Shown piece by piece: positions 8,922 through 18,120 of a stretch of 64,000 bases of DNA (the stretch's first letter is position 1; every line of letters starts with the position of its first letter). A model generated the notes under the pieces. That model worked only from the letters and a program-made list of their open reading frames with translations, had not been told where the DNA came from and did not search any database. A program made the position numbers and the translations under genes. Source of the DNA: Erythrobacter sp047872805 (GTDB lineage: Bacteria > Pseudomonadota > Alphaproteobacteria > Sphingomonadales > Sphingomonadaceae); contig NZ_JBLQUK010000007.1 of the NCBI RefSeq assembly GCF_047872805.1, positions 62,001-126,000 of the forward strand, written 5' to 3'.

Positions 8922-9926
8922 TTGGAGCGGATCGACTCCGATCTGATCGCGCGCTTTGCCAGCGCGGTCGATACGCTGTGGCCCCATGATGAGCGCAGCG
9001 GGCCGCTTGGCCTAGCCGTGTCGGGCGGTCCGGACAGCCTCGCGCTGTTGCTGCTCGCGCAGTCGGCAATGCCCGGCGAGATCGCGGCGGTGAGCGTCGA
9101 TCACGGCCTGCGGGCAGAGGCGGCGAGCGAGGTGGCCTTGGTCGGGGCGCTGAGCGAAAAACTCGGCATTCCCTTTACCGCGATCAGGGTGACCGTCGGC
9201 GCGGGCAATGTGCAGGCTATGGCGCGCGATGCACGCTATGCTGCGCTGGCGCATTGGGCGCAGGAAAATGGGATAGGCGCGGTCGCCACCGCGCATCACG
9301 CCGACGATCAGGCGGAAACGCTGCTGATGCGGCTGGCGCGCGGCAGCGGACTGTCCGGGCTGGCTGGGGTCAGGGCGTGGAGCCATCTACCCGAAACCGG
9401 GATTCCGCTGATCCGCCCTTTGCTCTGGGCGCGCAAATCCGCGTTGGAGGCGGCGGTCGCGGACTGCGGGGTCACCCCGGCGCGCGATCCCTCCAATGCC
9501 AATCCGGCGTTTGACCGGGTGCGGGTGCGCCAACATCTGGCCGAGCATGACTGGCTTGATCCCGAAGCGTTGGCAACGAGCGCGCAGCATCTGGCAGAGG
9601 GATGGCGCGCGATCGAATGGTATGCCGAGATCGATTGGGAAGAGATGGTCAGCACAGACGATCGCAGCGGCGCTGGCCCCGCGTATGTTTATTACGCCAA
9701 TGTACCGCGCATCATCCAGATAGAGACGGTGCGACGGATTGTTGCGGCCCTTGGCGGGCAGGTCAGCCGCAGCGAAGCAGGGCGCGCGGCGGACCGCCTA
9801 TGGCGCGGCCAGAACGCATCGCTCGGCGGTGTGCTGGCGGTCGCCAAGGTCGAAAAAGTGGCAAAGATCGGCGTGGAAATGCGCGTCTGGCGGTTCACTC
9901 CGGAACCGCCGCGCGCCGTGCATTAG
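8922..9926 (+). CDS. tilS: tRNA(Ile)-lysidine synthase TilS
   Basis: Product of about 334 aa. The N-type ATP pyrophosphatase P-loop SGGPDS is at residues 34-39, followed by the conserved VDHGLRAEA and ATAHHADDQAETLLMRLARG segments. TilS modifies C34 of the AUA-reading tRNA-Ile to lysidine (EC 6.3.4.19). The start is unusual: no ATG or GTG exists between the preceding in-frame stop (8874-8876) and the conserved region. TTG at 8922 is given, but an AGGGGG ribosome-binding-like stretch (8893-8898) sits at better spacing from an in-frame ATT at 8904, which would add six residues. Confidence 0.93.
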   Translation: MERIDSDLIARFASAVDTLWPHDERSGPLGLAVSGGPDSLALLLLAQSAMPGEIAAVSVDHGLRAEAASEVALVGALSEKLGIPFTAIRVTVGAGNVQAMARDARYAALAHWAQENGIGAVATAHHADDQAETLLMRLARGSGLSGLAGVRAWSHLPETGIPLIRPLLWARKSALEAAVADCGVTPARDPSNANPAFDRVRVRQHLAEHDWLDPEALATSAQHLAEGWRAIEWYAEIDWEEMVSTDDRSGAGPAYVYYANVPRIIQIETVRRIVAALGGQVSRSEAGRAADRLWRGQNASLGGVLAVAKVEKVAKIGVEMRVWRFTPEPPRAVH

Positions 9927-9946
9927 GGCGCTCTAAAACCGCCGGA

Positions 9947-10810
9947 TCAGGACATGATCTTGTCGCCAATCCCGATCATCTGGCCGCGAGTGATGACCAC
10001 TCGGTCGCCGCGCTTGGCAATGGCGAACAGTTTTTCCGCAAAGGGATCAGGCACTCCGACGCAGCCATGCGAGGCATAGCCATTCATCACCGGCGAACCG
10101 TGGATCGCAATCCCGTCCCAGGTCAGGCGCAAGGTCCAGGGCATGGGCGCATTGTTGTATTTCTCCGAGACATTGTCGCGTTCCTTGGTCAGGATCGGGA
10201 AAGTGCCCAGCGGGGTCGGATGCGAGGTCGTGCCGAGCAGCGCCACCGCCGTGCCGATTTCATGCCCGTCGCGGAACACGCTGATGACGCGCGCTTCCAG
10301 GTCGACGGTGATGACCAGCGGACCGGTTGCCGGAGCGCGCGATTCGTCCCAGAACCATTCGCCGTAACGGATCGTCCCTTCGATCGGCAGGATGCTTTTG
10401 ACGACAAACGGATCGTCGCTGACCAGTGTGCGCGCCTGAACCGGAGCGGCTTCTGCCAGTTCCTGCACCTGCGGGTTGGAAATCATCCGCGCCGCCGGGC
10501 CGCGCGCGGGTGTGCCGATGCTGACTGCATCATAATCGGATTCATAGACGGGTGCAGGCGGAAGCTCTGGCAAATCCGCTTCGGCGGCGACGGGGATATT
10601 ATAGGGCTGCGGCAGGCTGGGGTCGATCACCAGGGAATCGCCGCCGGTGGTCGGATCAATCGCGCGGATCGCGGCCTCTGCCACGTTGGCGACTTCGACC
10701 GCCGCATCGGCAGCGGCATCGGCAGAGGTCTGCGCCGATGCCAGCGTCGCGCCGCCAGCCAGCAGGCCGAGACCGAGCAAGGCTGCAAATCGAAATTTCG
10801 TGAAAGCCAT
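9947..10810 (-). CDS. L,D-transpeptidase (YkuD domain), exported
   Basis: Product of 287 aa from the ATG at 10810, which is preceded by AGGGA at good spacing; the hydrophobic FAALLGLGLLAGGATLASA is a signal peptide. The YkuD catalytic signature is clear: IHGSPVMNGYASHGCVGVP, with catalytic Cys in the SHGC motif. Upstream come the LEARVISVFRDG and TPLGTFPIL strands of the domain. Such enzymes form 3-3 peptidoglycan cross-links or attach proteins to the wall. It is convergent with tilS (20 bp apart) and follows the ppc-like gene in the opposite sense. Confidence 0.9.
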   Translation of the reverse strand: MAFTKFRFAALLGLGLLAGGATLASAQTSADAAADAAVEVANVAEAAIRAIDPTTGGDSLVIDPSLPQPYNIPVAAEADLPELPPAPVYESDYDAVSIGTPARGPAARMISNPQVQELAEAAPVQARTLVSDDPFVVKSILPIEGTIRYGEWFWDESRAPATGPLVITVDLEARVISVFRDGHEIGTAVALLGTTSHPTPLGTFPILTKERDNVSEKYNNAPMPWTLRLTWDGIAIHGSPVMNGYASHGCVGVPDPFAEKLFAIAKRGDRVVITRGQMIGIGDKIMS

Positions 10811-10944
10811 CGCGCCAATTCCCTGTGTCATGGCGCATCTTATGCCGTTTTTTGACGCAAACCACCAGCGGCTAAAGGCGCGCGTCCCTGCGGGGGACGC
10901 CGCAGGGGGGCAAAGGTTAACGTGGGCAAGCCCCCCGCGCTTCC

Positions 10945-13734
10945 TTATCCATGCGCGCCAAACTGGTTGGCAATCGCCACCGACAGCCGCAGCATCAGTG
11001 CATAGGCGCGCTCTATCGGGTCGATATAATCACGGGTGATCTGCGAATAGCCATCAGCAGTGGCATCGGGATAATCCGCCGGAGCATCCATCGCAAAATC
11101 GCTGGGTGAGGGAAAATGCGTGGGAAACGCGCGGCGCAGCTGGCCCAGTGCGTCCTCGATCCGCAGGCTGAACACCATTTCCAGCACGTCTTCGCGGCTG
11201 ATGTCGTTGGCTCGGCTGAACACCGGGACCGAGACCGCCTTCAAGAAGATATGTTGCATCAACGCCAGCCGCAGCGATTGCGCCGCGCCGATCATCCTGC
11301 GGGTGTTTTCGGTCACCGCATCGGGCTCTTCATCGGGCAAATGGTCAAACAGGCGGTGCAGTTTCAGCGCATCGACCCGCAACCGCGACGCCAGCCGGCG
11401 GAACACGCCGGTGCGATCATCCTTGGTCAGATATTCGGCCAGCACTTCGCAAGCCGCCGACAGATGCGGTTCGGTCCCGCGATAGGGGCGCGTTGCCCAA
11501 TAGGCCGAATTGAACAATTCGCCATGCGCCGCGACCGTCTTTACGCTCGCCAGCGCGTTGGAGGCGCGCACCAGCCGCAGGATCTGCTGCCCGCGCTCGC
11601 TCTCGCTGAGCAAGGCGGCGACCTCTTCGTAATTGCCATCCGCCGCGCTGCCCAGACCGGCGATGACATTCACCGGATAGCCCAATTGCTGGAGGATCGA
11701 ATTGTGCGGGATCGCGCGGATTTGCCGCAGGTTCATGTCGCGGTCTGCCGACAGGTCAGACTGGCGGCGCGACACGCGGCTGCCGGTCGGATTAAGCAGC
11801 CCGAGACCGAACGCGGTTACCGCGCGGCTATAGGTGGCGCTGTGAAGATGTTCCTGTTGATGCGCGCGCACCGCGCGGTAGAAATCGAGGCTGATATCGG
11901 TGCGGGTGTAGAATGGATCGGTGTTTTCGCTGCTCGCATTGGGGCTTTCGCAGATGATCCGCGTCAATGTTGCCCGCGCCAGCTCCGGTCCGCGAAAGAA
12001 CACATAGCCGTCGCCGCCCTGAAAACTGACTTCGGGTTCCAGCGCGATCCCAGCCTGGGCAAAGCGGCTGCGCGCCCAGGGGCTCAGCGGCCAGGTCAGC
12101 CGGTCGGCAAACCCCGATGGATGCGCGCCCCGGCCCATGCTTTCACCGTGGGTGTTGAAAATCAGCGCGCGCGTGCCCGTAAGCCCATTGCGGGCCATCG
12201 CCTGCGCAAGCCGCCCTTGCAGCCGCTCAATCGCAAGGCTGGCCGGAATTTGCCCGACAAACCGCCCGGCATCGGAAAACCCGGTCTGGATACAGACCCG
12301 TCCGCGTGTGCGGGCATAGGATTGATAATGCGGCTCCGCGCACAGCGCCTCCAGAAAGCGCCCGCCATGTTCCAGCGCGCTTTCGGTTTCGAACAGGGGC
12401 GAAATATCAACCTTGTCCTCAATCCCGAACGCCCGCGCAAAATAGAGCGCGGCGAGAATGGTGGAGGGCTGTTCACATTCGGCGATCAGCATCCGGATCG
12501 GCGTGTCCGCGTCAATATGGCCAAGGATCTGCGCCATCGCGAGGAACAACCGGGTCGCGGTTGAGCTTTCGATGGCGATGCTGGCAAAATTGGTGCGGCG
12601 CGGCTGAACCTCGCCCAGCATCCGGCGCAAGGTTGCCATCGCGCCCTTGCTGGCCAGATCCAATTGCGGGGTCTCATGCAGATGCACGCGGATCGCATTG
12701 TGCAATTGCTTGGCGTTTACGCGGAAATGCACATGCGCCATGCCCAGCCCATCGGCGCGCATACTCGCTGCCAGAGTCTTGAGTGCGGCGGCGCGGGCCA
12801 CGTCGTCGCTGCTGCGGGCCTCATCCTCGAGCGCCGCGATCACTGGCGTGAGTGTGGTCAGTTTGGCCGGGTCATCGGCGGTCAGCCGGTTGGCGGCGAC
12901 GGAGAGATCAGCGGGGTCGCTCAGATCATCGGCAAATCCCGCCGCGCAGGCTGCGGTGTGTTCGCCCGCCGCGCGCAAAGTGCCGAGCACCGGATGCGCC
13001 GCGTCAATCGCCGCCAGCGCAGCAGCATAACGGTCCAGCCGCATCGCCTTTTCCTGAAGCCGGAAGCGGATCGACGTGTACCATTTGATATCGGTGCGCC
13101 CGTCCATGTCATACCCGACCCAGGTCGCAAACCGGAATGGCAGCGGCGCGGCATCGTGCCATTGTTCGGGCCACTGCGCGGCGGCATGGCTCAGCGCCTG
13201 ATGGACGATATCGGCGCGCGCATCCTGAGCATCGGCGATGGCTGCCATCGCCTGATCGTGTTCATATTGCAGCGTCACGGCGGGGCGCTCGTCGCCGCTG
13301 GAGCAAGTTTCCTTGCCGATTTTGCTGCCTTTGACCGCCGCATCAGCGACCGCGCCGGTTTGCTGCGGGGTGAGCAGGAAAGTCGGATGCGCGGTAAAGA
13401 CTGCGTGCAGGCGCGGGCTTTCCCAGCGAGCGCGAAATGTCTCGAAATCTGTGTCGCGCGCCAGAACCTGCGCCAAAGCGGTGCGATTGGCCGCAGGGTC
13501 AATCGGTGTCACCAGCCGTTCCAGCCGTTTGGCCCGCGCTTTCAGGCTGTGCGATTCCAACTCTTCGACGAGCGCCTCCACCGCCGCGAGGTCCATCGCA
13601 CCGCTTTCGATACGGCGTGACAGGTCCAGCCCAAGTTGGAACACCGGATTGAACAGCGGCGTTTCGCGGGTGCGGACGTGCAATTCCTGCAACCGCTCGC
13701 TCAAATGGGTGATCGACGTCAGCGGAAGGGTCAT
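10945..13734 (-). CDS. ppc: Phosphoenolpyruvate carboxylase-like protein with diverged active-site motifs
   Basis: Product of 929 aa, last gene of the zwf-edd-glk operon; its ATG overlaps the glk stop by 4 bp (ATGA). Length and layout match PEP carboxylase, which makes oxaloacetate from PEP and bicarbonate (EC 4.1.1.31). The N-terminal TAHPT with the catalytic-region His (residue 116) is kept, as is a GMAHVHFRVNAKQLHNAI segment matching the substrate-binding Arg region. However, the usual TAHPTE is TAHPTF, the GYSDSxKD loop is GFSDAGRFVGQ, the GRGGxxGRGG loop is NTHGESMGRGAHPSG, and the C-terminal QNTG is GAHG. Either a distinct PEPC subfamily or a non-catalytic relative; the annotation as an active enzyme is uncertain. 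Confidence 0.7.
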   Translation of the reverse strand: MTLPLTSITHLSERLQELHVRTRETPLFNPVFQLGLDLSRRIESGAMDLAAVEALVEELESHSLKARAKRLERLVTPIDPAANRTALAQVLARDTDFETFRARWESPRLHAVFTAHPTFLLTPQQTGAVADAAVKGSKIGKETCSSGDERPAVTLQYEHDQAMAAIADAQDARADIVHQALSHAAAQWPEQWHDAAPLPFRFATWVGYDMDGRTDIKWYTSIRFRLQEKAMRLDRYAAALAAIDAAHPVLGTLRAAGEHTAACAAGFADDLSDPADLSVAANRLTADDPAKLTTLTPVIAALEDEARSSDDVARAAALKTLAASMRADGLGMAHVHFRVNAKQLHNAIRVHLHETPQLDLASKGAMATLRRMLGEVQPRRTNFASIAIESSTATRLFLAMAQILGHIDADTPIRMLIAECEQPSTILAALYFARAFGIEDKVDISPLFETESALEHGGRFLEALCAEPHYQSYARTRGRVCIQTGFSDAGRFVGQIPASLAIERLQGRLAQAMARNGLTGTRALIFNTHGESMGRGAHPSGFADRLTWPLSPWARSRFAQAGIALEPEVSFQGGDGYVFFRGPELARATLTRIICESPNASSENTDPFYTRTDISLDFYRAVRAHQQEHLHSATYSRAVTAFGLGLLNPTGSRVSRRQSDLSADRDMNLRQIRAIPHNSILQQLGYPVNVIAGLGSAADGNYEEVAALLSESERGQQILRLVRASNALASVKTVAAHGELFNSAYWATRPYRGTEPHLSAACEVLAEYLTKDDRTGVFRRLASRLRVDALKLHRLFDHLPDEEPDAVTENTRRMIGAAQSLRLALMQHIFLKAVSVPVFSRANDISREDVLEMVFSLRIEDALGQLRRAFPTHFPSPSDFAMDAPADYPDATADGYSQITRDYIDPIERAYALMLRLSVAIANQFGAHG

Positions 13735-14732
13735 GCCGTTTGGTCCTTGAAATAGGTCTGGGCAAAGGCAGCCGCCGCGCCGAGCAGGCCGGGCTGCGGA
13801 TGGGTGATTAGCTTGACCGGCAGGCTCGCCATGAGTGCGGCGAAGCGGCCCTTGGCGCAGAACCTTTCGGCAAAACCGGATGCCAGCAATGTTTCGCGGA
13901 TGCGGTAACCCAGACCGCCTGCAATGACCACTCCGCTGGCCCCCTGCACCAGGGCGATATTGCCCGCCGCCGATCCGAGCGCGAGGCAGAACCGGTCGAC
14001 CGCCGCCGCCGCCAGACTGTTCTCGCCGCTGACCCCGGCGGTCCAGATGGCAACATCGTCGAGCTCCACGACCGCGCGCCCTTCCATCGCGGCGAGCGCT
14101 TCGTAAATGTCGACAATCGCTGGACCGGACACGACCCGTTCGGTCGAAACCCGGTTGTGTCGTTTGCGCAGCCGGGCAAGCAGCGCATCCTCGATTGAAT
14201 CGAGCGGGGCGAAATCGCCGTGCCCGCCCTCGGTCGCCTGCACCCGGTATGTGCCCCCGCCTTCCGGCGTGCCATCGCGCCAGAATTGCGCCACGCCCAG
14301 CCCGGTGCCGGGTCCAAGCACACTGATTGTGCCATGTGTGGGCAGGTCGGTTTCTGGGCCGGTGAGATGCAGGAACTGATCCGCAGGCGCGCGCGCCGCG
14401 GCATGGGCGACGGCTTCAAAATCATTGACGATCAGATGCCGCACGCAGCCCAGCTTTTCGCGGATCAGAGGCGGACGGATGATCCATGGGTTGTTGGTGA
14501 AGCGGATGATATCGGGTTTTATCTGGCCCGCCACCGCCATTGCCAGATCATCGGGCAGCGCGCCGCCCATACGCTCGCGGTAATCCTCCCACGCGGTCTG
14601 AAAACTGGCGTGGGTGGCGGTGTGCAAGGTTGCCGGTTCGCTGAGTTCGATGGTGCCATCGGAGCTGATGCTGGCAATGGCAAAACGCGCATGGGTGCCG
14701 CCAATATCGACCGCAACGATATCGTGGCTCAT
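13731..14732 (-). CDS. glk: Glucokinase
   Basis: Phosphorylates glucose with ATP to glucose 6-phosphate (EC 2.7.1.2), feeding Zwf. Product of 333 aa. The phosphate-binding motif VDIGGTHARFAI starts at residue 8 and the second motif LGPGTGLGVAQF is in mid-protein; FTNNPWIIRPP and VIAGGLGYRI also fit the bacterial glucokinase family (PF02685). The ATG at 14732 was chosen because GGGGGGAAAAG lies just upstream and the domain begins immediately; a longer frame adds an Arg-rich peptide. It is 20 bp downstream of edd and overlaps the ppc-like gene by 4 bp, so it is in one operon with them. Confidence 0.95.
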   Translation of the reverse strand: MSHDIVAVDIGGTHARFAIASISSDGTIELSEPATLHTATHASFQTAWEDYRERMGGALPDDLAMAVAGQIKPDIIRFTNNPWIIRPPLIREKLGCVRHLIVNDFEAVAHAAARAPADQFLHLTGPETDLPTHGTISVLGPGTGLGVAQFWRDGTPEGGGTYRVQATEGGHGDFAPLDSIEDALLARLRKRHNRVSTERVVSGPAIVDIYEALAAMEGRAVVELDDVAIWTAGVSGENSLAAAAVDRFCLALGSAAGNIALVQGASGVVIAGGLGYRIRETLLASGFAERFCAKGRFAALMASLPVKLITHPQPGLLGAAAAFAQTYFKDQTA

Positions 14733-14752
14733 CTTTTCCCCCCGCTCACCGA

Positions 14753-16570
14753 TTACAGCCCGGCGCTGGCGAGCATGGCCGATGCGCCCATTTCCGCGCC
14801 GTCGGCGTGATCCTGCATCATGCGGAACAATTCGCGCCCCACGCCCCATTCGATCGGTGGTTCATCTGCAGGCGCGCGGGCGGCGAGGTCGGCAGTCGTC
14901 GAAAGCTCGCCTGTCGCCGCGCAGACCCTTACCATGTCGCCGTCCTGCAAATAGCTGAGCGGGCCGGGCACGCCGTGCTTTGCCTTGGCCTCCGGCGTGA
15001 CATGGATGGCGGCAGGAACTTTGCCCGATGCGCCCGACATGCGACCATCTGTGACCAGCGCAACACGGTGACCCCGGTCTTGCAGCACGCCGAGCGACGG
15101 GGTCAGCCCGTGAAGTTCGGGCATGCCATTGGCGCGCGGCCCCTGAAACCGGACCACCACCACGACATCGCGGTCAAGCTCGCCCGCCTTGAACGCGGCG
15201 ACAACATCGGCCTGGGTGTGGAACACGCGGCATGGCGCCTCGATAGTCCAGCGTTCCTGAGCCACGGATGAGGATTTGAAACAGGCGCGGCCAAGATTGC
15301 CGGCGAGCAATTTCATGCCCCCATCGCTCTGGAACGGCGCGCTGGCGGGGCGAAGCATCGTATCGTCGCGGCTGGTTTCGACGCGGGACCATTGCAGCGC
15401 CTCGTCCTGCCAGACCGGTTCGGCGGTGTAGGCATCAAACCCATCTTCCCACACGGTCAGAATATCGCGGTGCGCCAGCCCAGCGTTCAACAATTCGCCA
15501 ATGACATAGCCCATGCCGCCCGCGGCGTGGAATTGGTTCACATCGCCTGCGCCATTGGGATAGACCCGCGCCAGCAGCGGCACGACGCTGGAAAGTTCGG
15601 CCATGTCGTTCCAGTCGATGCGGACGCCCGCCGCGCGCGCCATCGCGGGCAAGTGGATTGCGTGGTTGGTCGATCCGCCGGTGGCAAGCAGGCCGACACA
15701 GGCGTTGATGATCGCCTTTTCATCGACCACCTGCGCCAGCGTGCGGGTGGTGGTGCCCGATAGCTTCGCCAGCCGGTGCACCGCCGCGCGGTCCAGCGCC
15801 TGCCGCAGTTTGCTGCCCGGCAGCACGAATGCCGCGCCGGGCACATGCAGCCCCATCATCTCCATCATCATCTGATTGGAATTGGCGGTGCCATAAAACG
15901 TGCAGGTGCCCGGCGAATGATAGGACGCCAGCTCGCTTTCGAGCAGCGCATCGCGTCCGACTTCGCCCGCTGCGAATTTCTGCCGGGTCTCTTGCTTCTG
16001 CTTGTTGGAAATGCCTGAGGGCATCGGGCCGGAGGGGACGAAGATCGCGGGCAGATGGCCGAACCGCAGCGCGCCGATCACCAGACCGGGCACGATCTTG
16101 TCGCAAATGCCCAGCAATGCCGCCCCGTCATACATCTGATGCGAGAGCGCAACGGCGGCGGCCATGGCGATGTTGTCGCGGCTGAACAGCGACAGCTCCA
16201 TCCCGTCCTCACCCTGAGTCACGCCGTCGCACATCGCCGGAGTGCCGCCCGCGACCTGCGCGGTTGCGCCGACTTCGCGGGCGTAGATCTTCATCCGGTC
16301 GGGATAGCGGCCATAGGGCTGATGCGCCGACAGCATATCGTTATAGGCGGTGACGATGCCGATGTTCGGGCCGCGCCCGTCTTTCAGCCGCTCCTGATCC
16401 TCCAGCGCCCCGGCAAAGGCGTGGGCAAGCACCGAACACGAAACCGCCCCGCGTTCGGGCCGCCGGTCGCCTTCGCGTTTCATCAGTTCGAGATAGGCGG
16501 CACGGCTTGCTTGCGAGTTTTCAATCACTCGCTGCGTGACGCGGTGAATGGTGTCGTTGAGGTCACTCAT
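14753..16570 (-). CDS. edd: Phosphogluconate dehydratase
   Basis: Converts 6-phosphogluconate to 2-keto-3-deoxy-6-phosphogluconate (EC 4.2.1.12), the first committed Entner-Doudoroff step. Product of 605 aa, the normal length. Family landmarks include VTAYNDMLSAHQPY, GGTPAMCDGVTQGEDGMELS with the iron-sulfur Cys, LLGICDKIVPGL, and DGRMSGASGKVPAAIH near the C-terminus. Its ATG overlaps the zwf stop by 8 bp, indicating translational coupling. The partner aldolase eda is not in the operon; a candidate lies at 28646-29284. Confidence 0.97.
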   Translation of the reverse strand: MSDLNDTIHRVTQRVIENSQASRAAYLELMKREGDRRPERGAVSCSVLAHAFAGALEDQERLKDGRGPNIGIVTAYNDMLSAHQPYGRYPDRMKIYAREVGATAQVAGGTPAMCDGVTQGEDGMELSLFSRDNIAMAAAVALSHQMYDGAALLGICDKIVPGLVIGALRFGHLPAIFVPSGPMPSGISNKQKQETRQKFAAGEVGRDALLESELASYHSPGTCTFYGTANSNQMMMEMMGLHVPGAAFVLPGSKLRQALDRAAVHRLAKLSGTTTRTLAQVVDEKAIINACVGLLATGGSTNHAIHLPAMARAAGVRIDWNDMAELSSVVPLLARVYPNGAGDVNQFHAAGGMGYVIGELLNAGLAHRDILTVWEDGFDAYTAEPVWQDEALQWSRVETSRDDTMLRPASAPFQSDGGMKLLAGNLGRACFKSSSVAQERWTIEAPCRVFHTQADVVAAFKAGELDRDVVVVVRFQGPRANGMPELHGLTPSLGVLQDRGHRVALVTDGRMSGASGKVPAAIHVTPEAKAKHGVPGPLSYLQDGDMVRVCAATGELSTTADLAARAPADEPPIEWGVGRELFRMMQDHADGAEMGASAMLASAGL

Positions 16571-18038
16571 GCCAGCTTACTCCGTCGCGTTCGGTCAGGG
16601 CAATCGCCGCGCTCGGCCCCCAACTGCCTGCGGTGTAGGTCTTGGGCGTGACCCCTTTCGCGTCCCATTCGGCGCGGATGGCGTCGATCCATTGCCACTG
16701 CGCCTCTACCTCGTCGCGGCGCACGAACAATGTCTGATCGCCCTTGATCAGGTCTAGCAGCAGCCGTTCATAGGCGATCCGCCGCTGATGTTCGGCAAAG
16801 GCATCCGGCATGGCGATCTGCAAGGGCACCTCGCGCAGGCGCACGCCGTTTTCGTCCAGCCCCGGCACCTTGCCCATCAAGGACAGGGTGATGTCCTCTT
16901 CGGGTTGAATTCCGATCAGCAGCTTATTGGGCATCAATCCCGCGCCCGTTTGCAGCTTCTGGCCTTCAAAAATCGAATGCGGCACGCAGCGGAATTGCAC
17001 GAGGATTTCGGTCACGCGTTCGGGCAGGCGTTTGCCGGTGCGCAGGTAAAAGGGCACGCCTTTCCAACGCCAATTGTCGACATGCGCCTTGATCGCGGTA
17101 AATGTTTCGGTGGTGCTGGGTTTGCCCAGCTCTTCGTCATAGCCGGGCACGGCCTGACCCAGAATGGCACCCGCGCGGTATTGCCCGGTTACCGTTTCGC
17201 TGGCGAGCGCGGGGCGCAGCGCGCGCAGCACCTTCACCTTTTCATCGCGCACTGCGGTCGCATCGAAACTGGTCGGCGGCTCCATCGCCACCAGCGCCAG
17301 CAATTGCAGCATGTGGTTCTGCACCATATCGCGCAGCGCGCCCGCATCGTCGTAAAAGGTTACGCGCCCTTCCAATCCGACCGTCTCCGCGACGGTGATC
17401 TGAACGTGTTCGATGACGTTGGAATTCCAGATCGGTTCGAACAATATATTGGCAAAGCGCAGCGCCAGCAGGTTCTGCACCGTCTCCTTGCCCAGATAAT
17501 GGTCGATCCGGAAAATGCGGTTCTCGGGAAAGGCGTCCGCCACCGCGTCGTTGATCTCAGCCGAAGTGGCGAGATCGGTGCCGAGCGGCTTTTCAAGGCA
17601 CATGCGCACCCGTTCGCCGGTCAATCCGGCGTGTTTCAGTCCCGCGATAGTGGGACCAAACAGGCTGGGCGCGGTGGACAGGAAAATCGCCAGCCCGCCT
17701 TCTGCATCATCAGCGCCGCGCCCCGCTTCGGCGACCTTTTGTGCCAGCGCGTCGAACCCATCAATGCTGGAGGCATCAAGCTGTTGATAGGACAATCGGG
17801 CCAGAAACCGCGCCATGTCGCCGCGCCGTTCGGCGGGCAGGAATTCCTCCAGCGCCGCGCGCGCCATGTCGCGGAATTCGGACTCGTCGATCTCGCTGCG
17901 GGCGGTGCCGATGATGGCGAGGTTTTCGGGCAGCAAACCATCGGCATCCAGCGCGCACAGGCTGGGCAATAACTTGCGCCGCGAAAGGTCCCCCGTGGCC
18001 CCAAACAGCAACAATCGATCAGCGGCGAATTCGGTCAT
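16563..18038 (-). CDS. zwf: Glucose-6-phosphate 1-dehydrogenase
   Basis: Oxidises glucose 6-phosphate to 6-phosphogluconolactone with NADP+/NAD+ (EC 1.1.1.49). Product of 491 aa. The N-terminal nucleotide-binding motif LLLFGATGDLSRRKLLPSL and the active-site signature RIDHYLGKE (about residue 177-185) are intact, as are EPIWNSNVIEHVQIT and LRTGKRLPE. First gene of the leftward operon zwf-edd-glk-(ppc-like); no pgl (6-phosphogluconolactonase) gene is present between zwf and edd. A perfect palindrome 22 bp upstream of the start codon is the likely operator. Confidence 0.97.
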   Translation of the reverse strand: MTEFAADRLLLFGATGDLSRRKLLPSLCALDADGLLPENLAIIGTARSEIDESEFRDMARAALEEFLPAERRGDMARFLARLSYQQLDASSIDGFDALAQKVAEAGRGADDAEGGLAIFLSTAPSLFGPTIAGLKHAGLTGERVRMCLEKPLGTDLATSAEINDAVADAFPENRIFRIDHYLGKETVQNLLALRFANILFEPIWNSNVIEHVQITVAETVGLEGRVTFYDDAGALRDMVQNHMLQLLALVAMEPPTSFDATAVRDEKVKVLRALRPALASETVTGQYRAGAILGQAVPGYDEELGKPSTTETFTAIKAHVDNWRWKGVPFYLRTGKRLPERVTEILVQFRCVPHSIFEGQKLQTGAGLMPNKLLIGIQPEEDITLSLMGKVPGLDENGVRLREVPLQIAMPDAFAEHQRRIAYERLLLDLIKGDQTLFVRRDEVEAQWQWIDAIRAEWDAKGVTPKTYTAGSWGPSAAIALTERDGVSWHE

Positions 18039-18059
18039 CTTGGTCTCTCCGGCGCGCGA

Positions 18060-18075
18060 TTGTTAACGTTAACAA
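18060..18075. promoter_or_regulatory. Perfect 16-bp palindrome, candidate operator of the zwf operon
   Basis: TTGTTAACGTTAACAA reads identically on both strands and has the central CG typical of LacI-family operators. It lies 22 bp upstream of the zwf ATG, where a bound repressor would block transcription of the Entner-Doudoroff operon. Symmetry and position are seen directly; the regulator family is inferred from the operator shape. Confidence 0.65.
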
Positions 18076-18120
18076 GCCTGCACTGCAACAGTTTCGGCGG
18101 CCCCTATGCCTTTACGGCAA

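Noticed and set aside
11116..12564. Long plus-strand frame opposite the ppc-like gene
   Set aside because: Antisense shadow in GC-rich DNA; no motif, no ribosome binding site.
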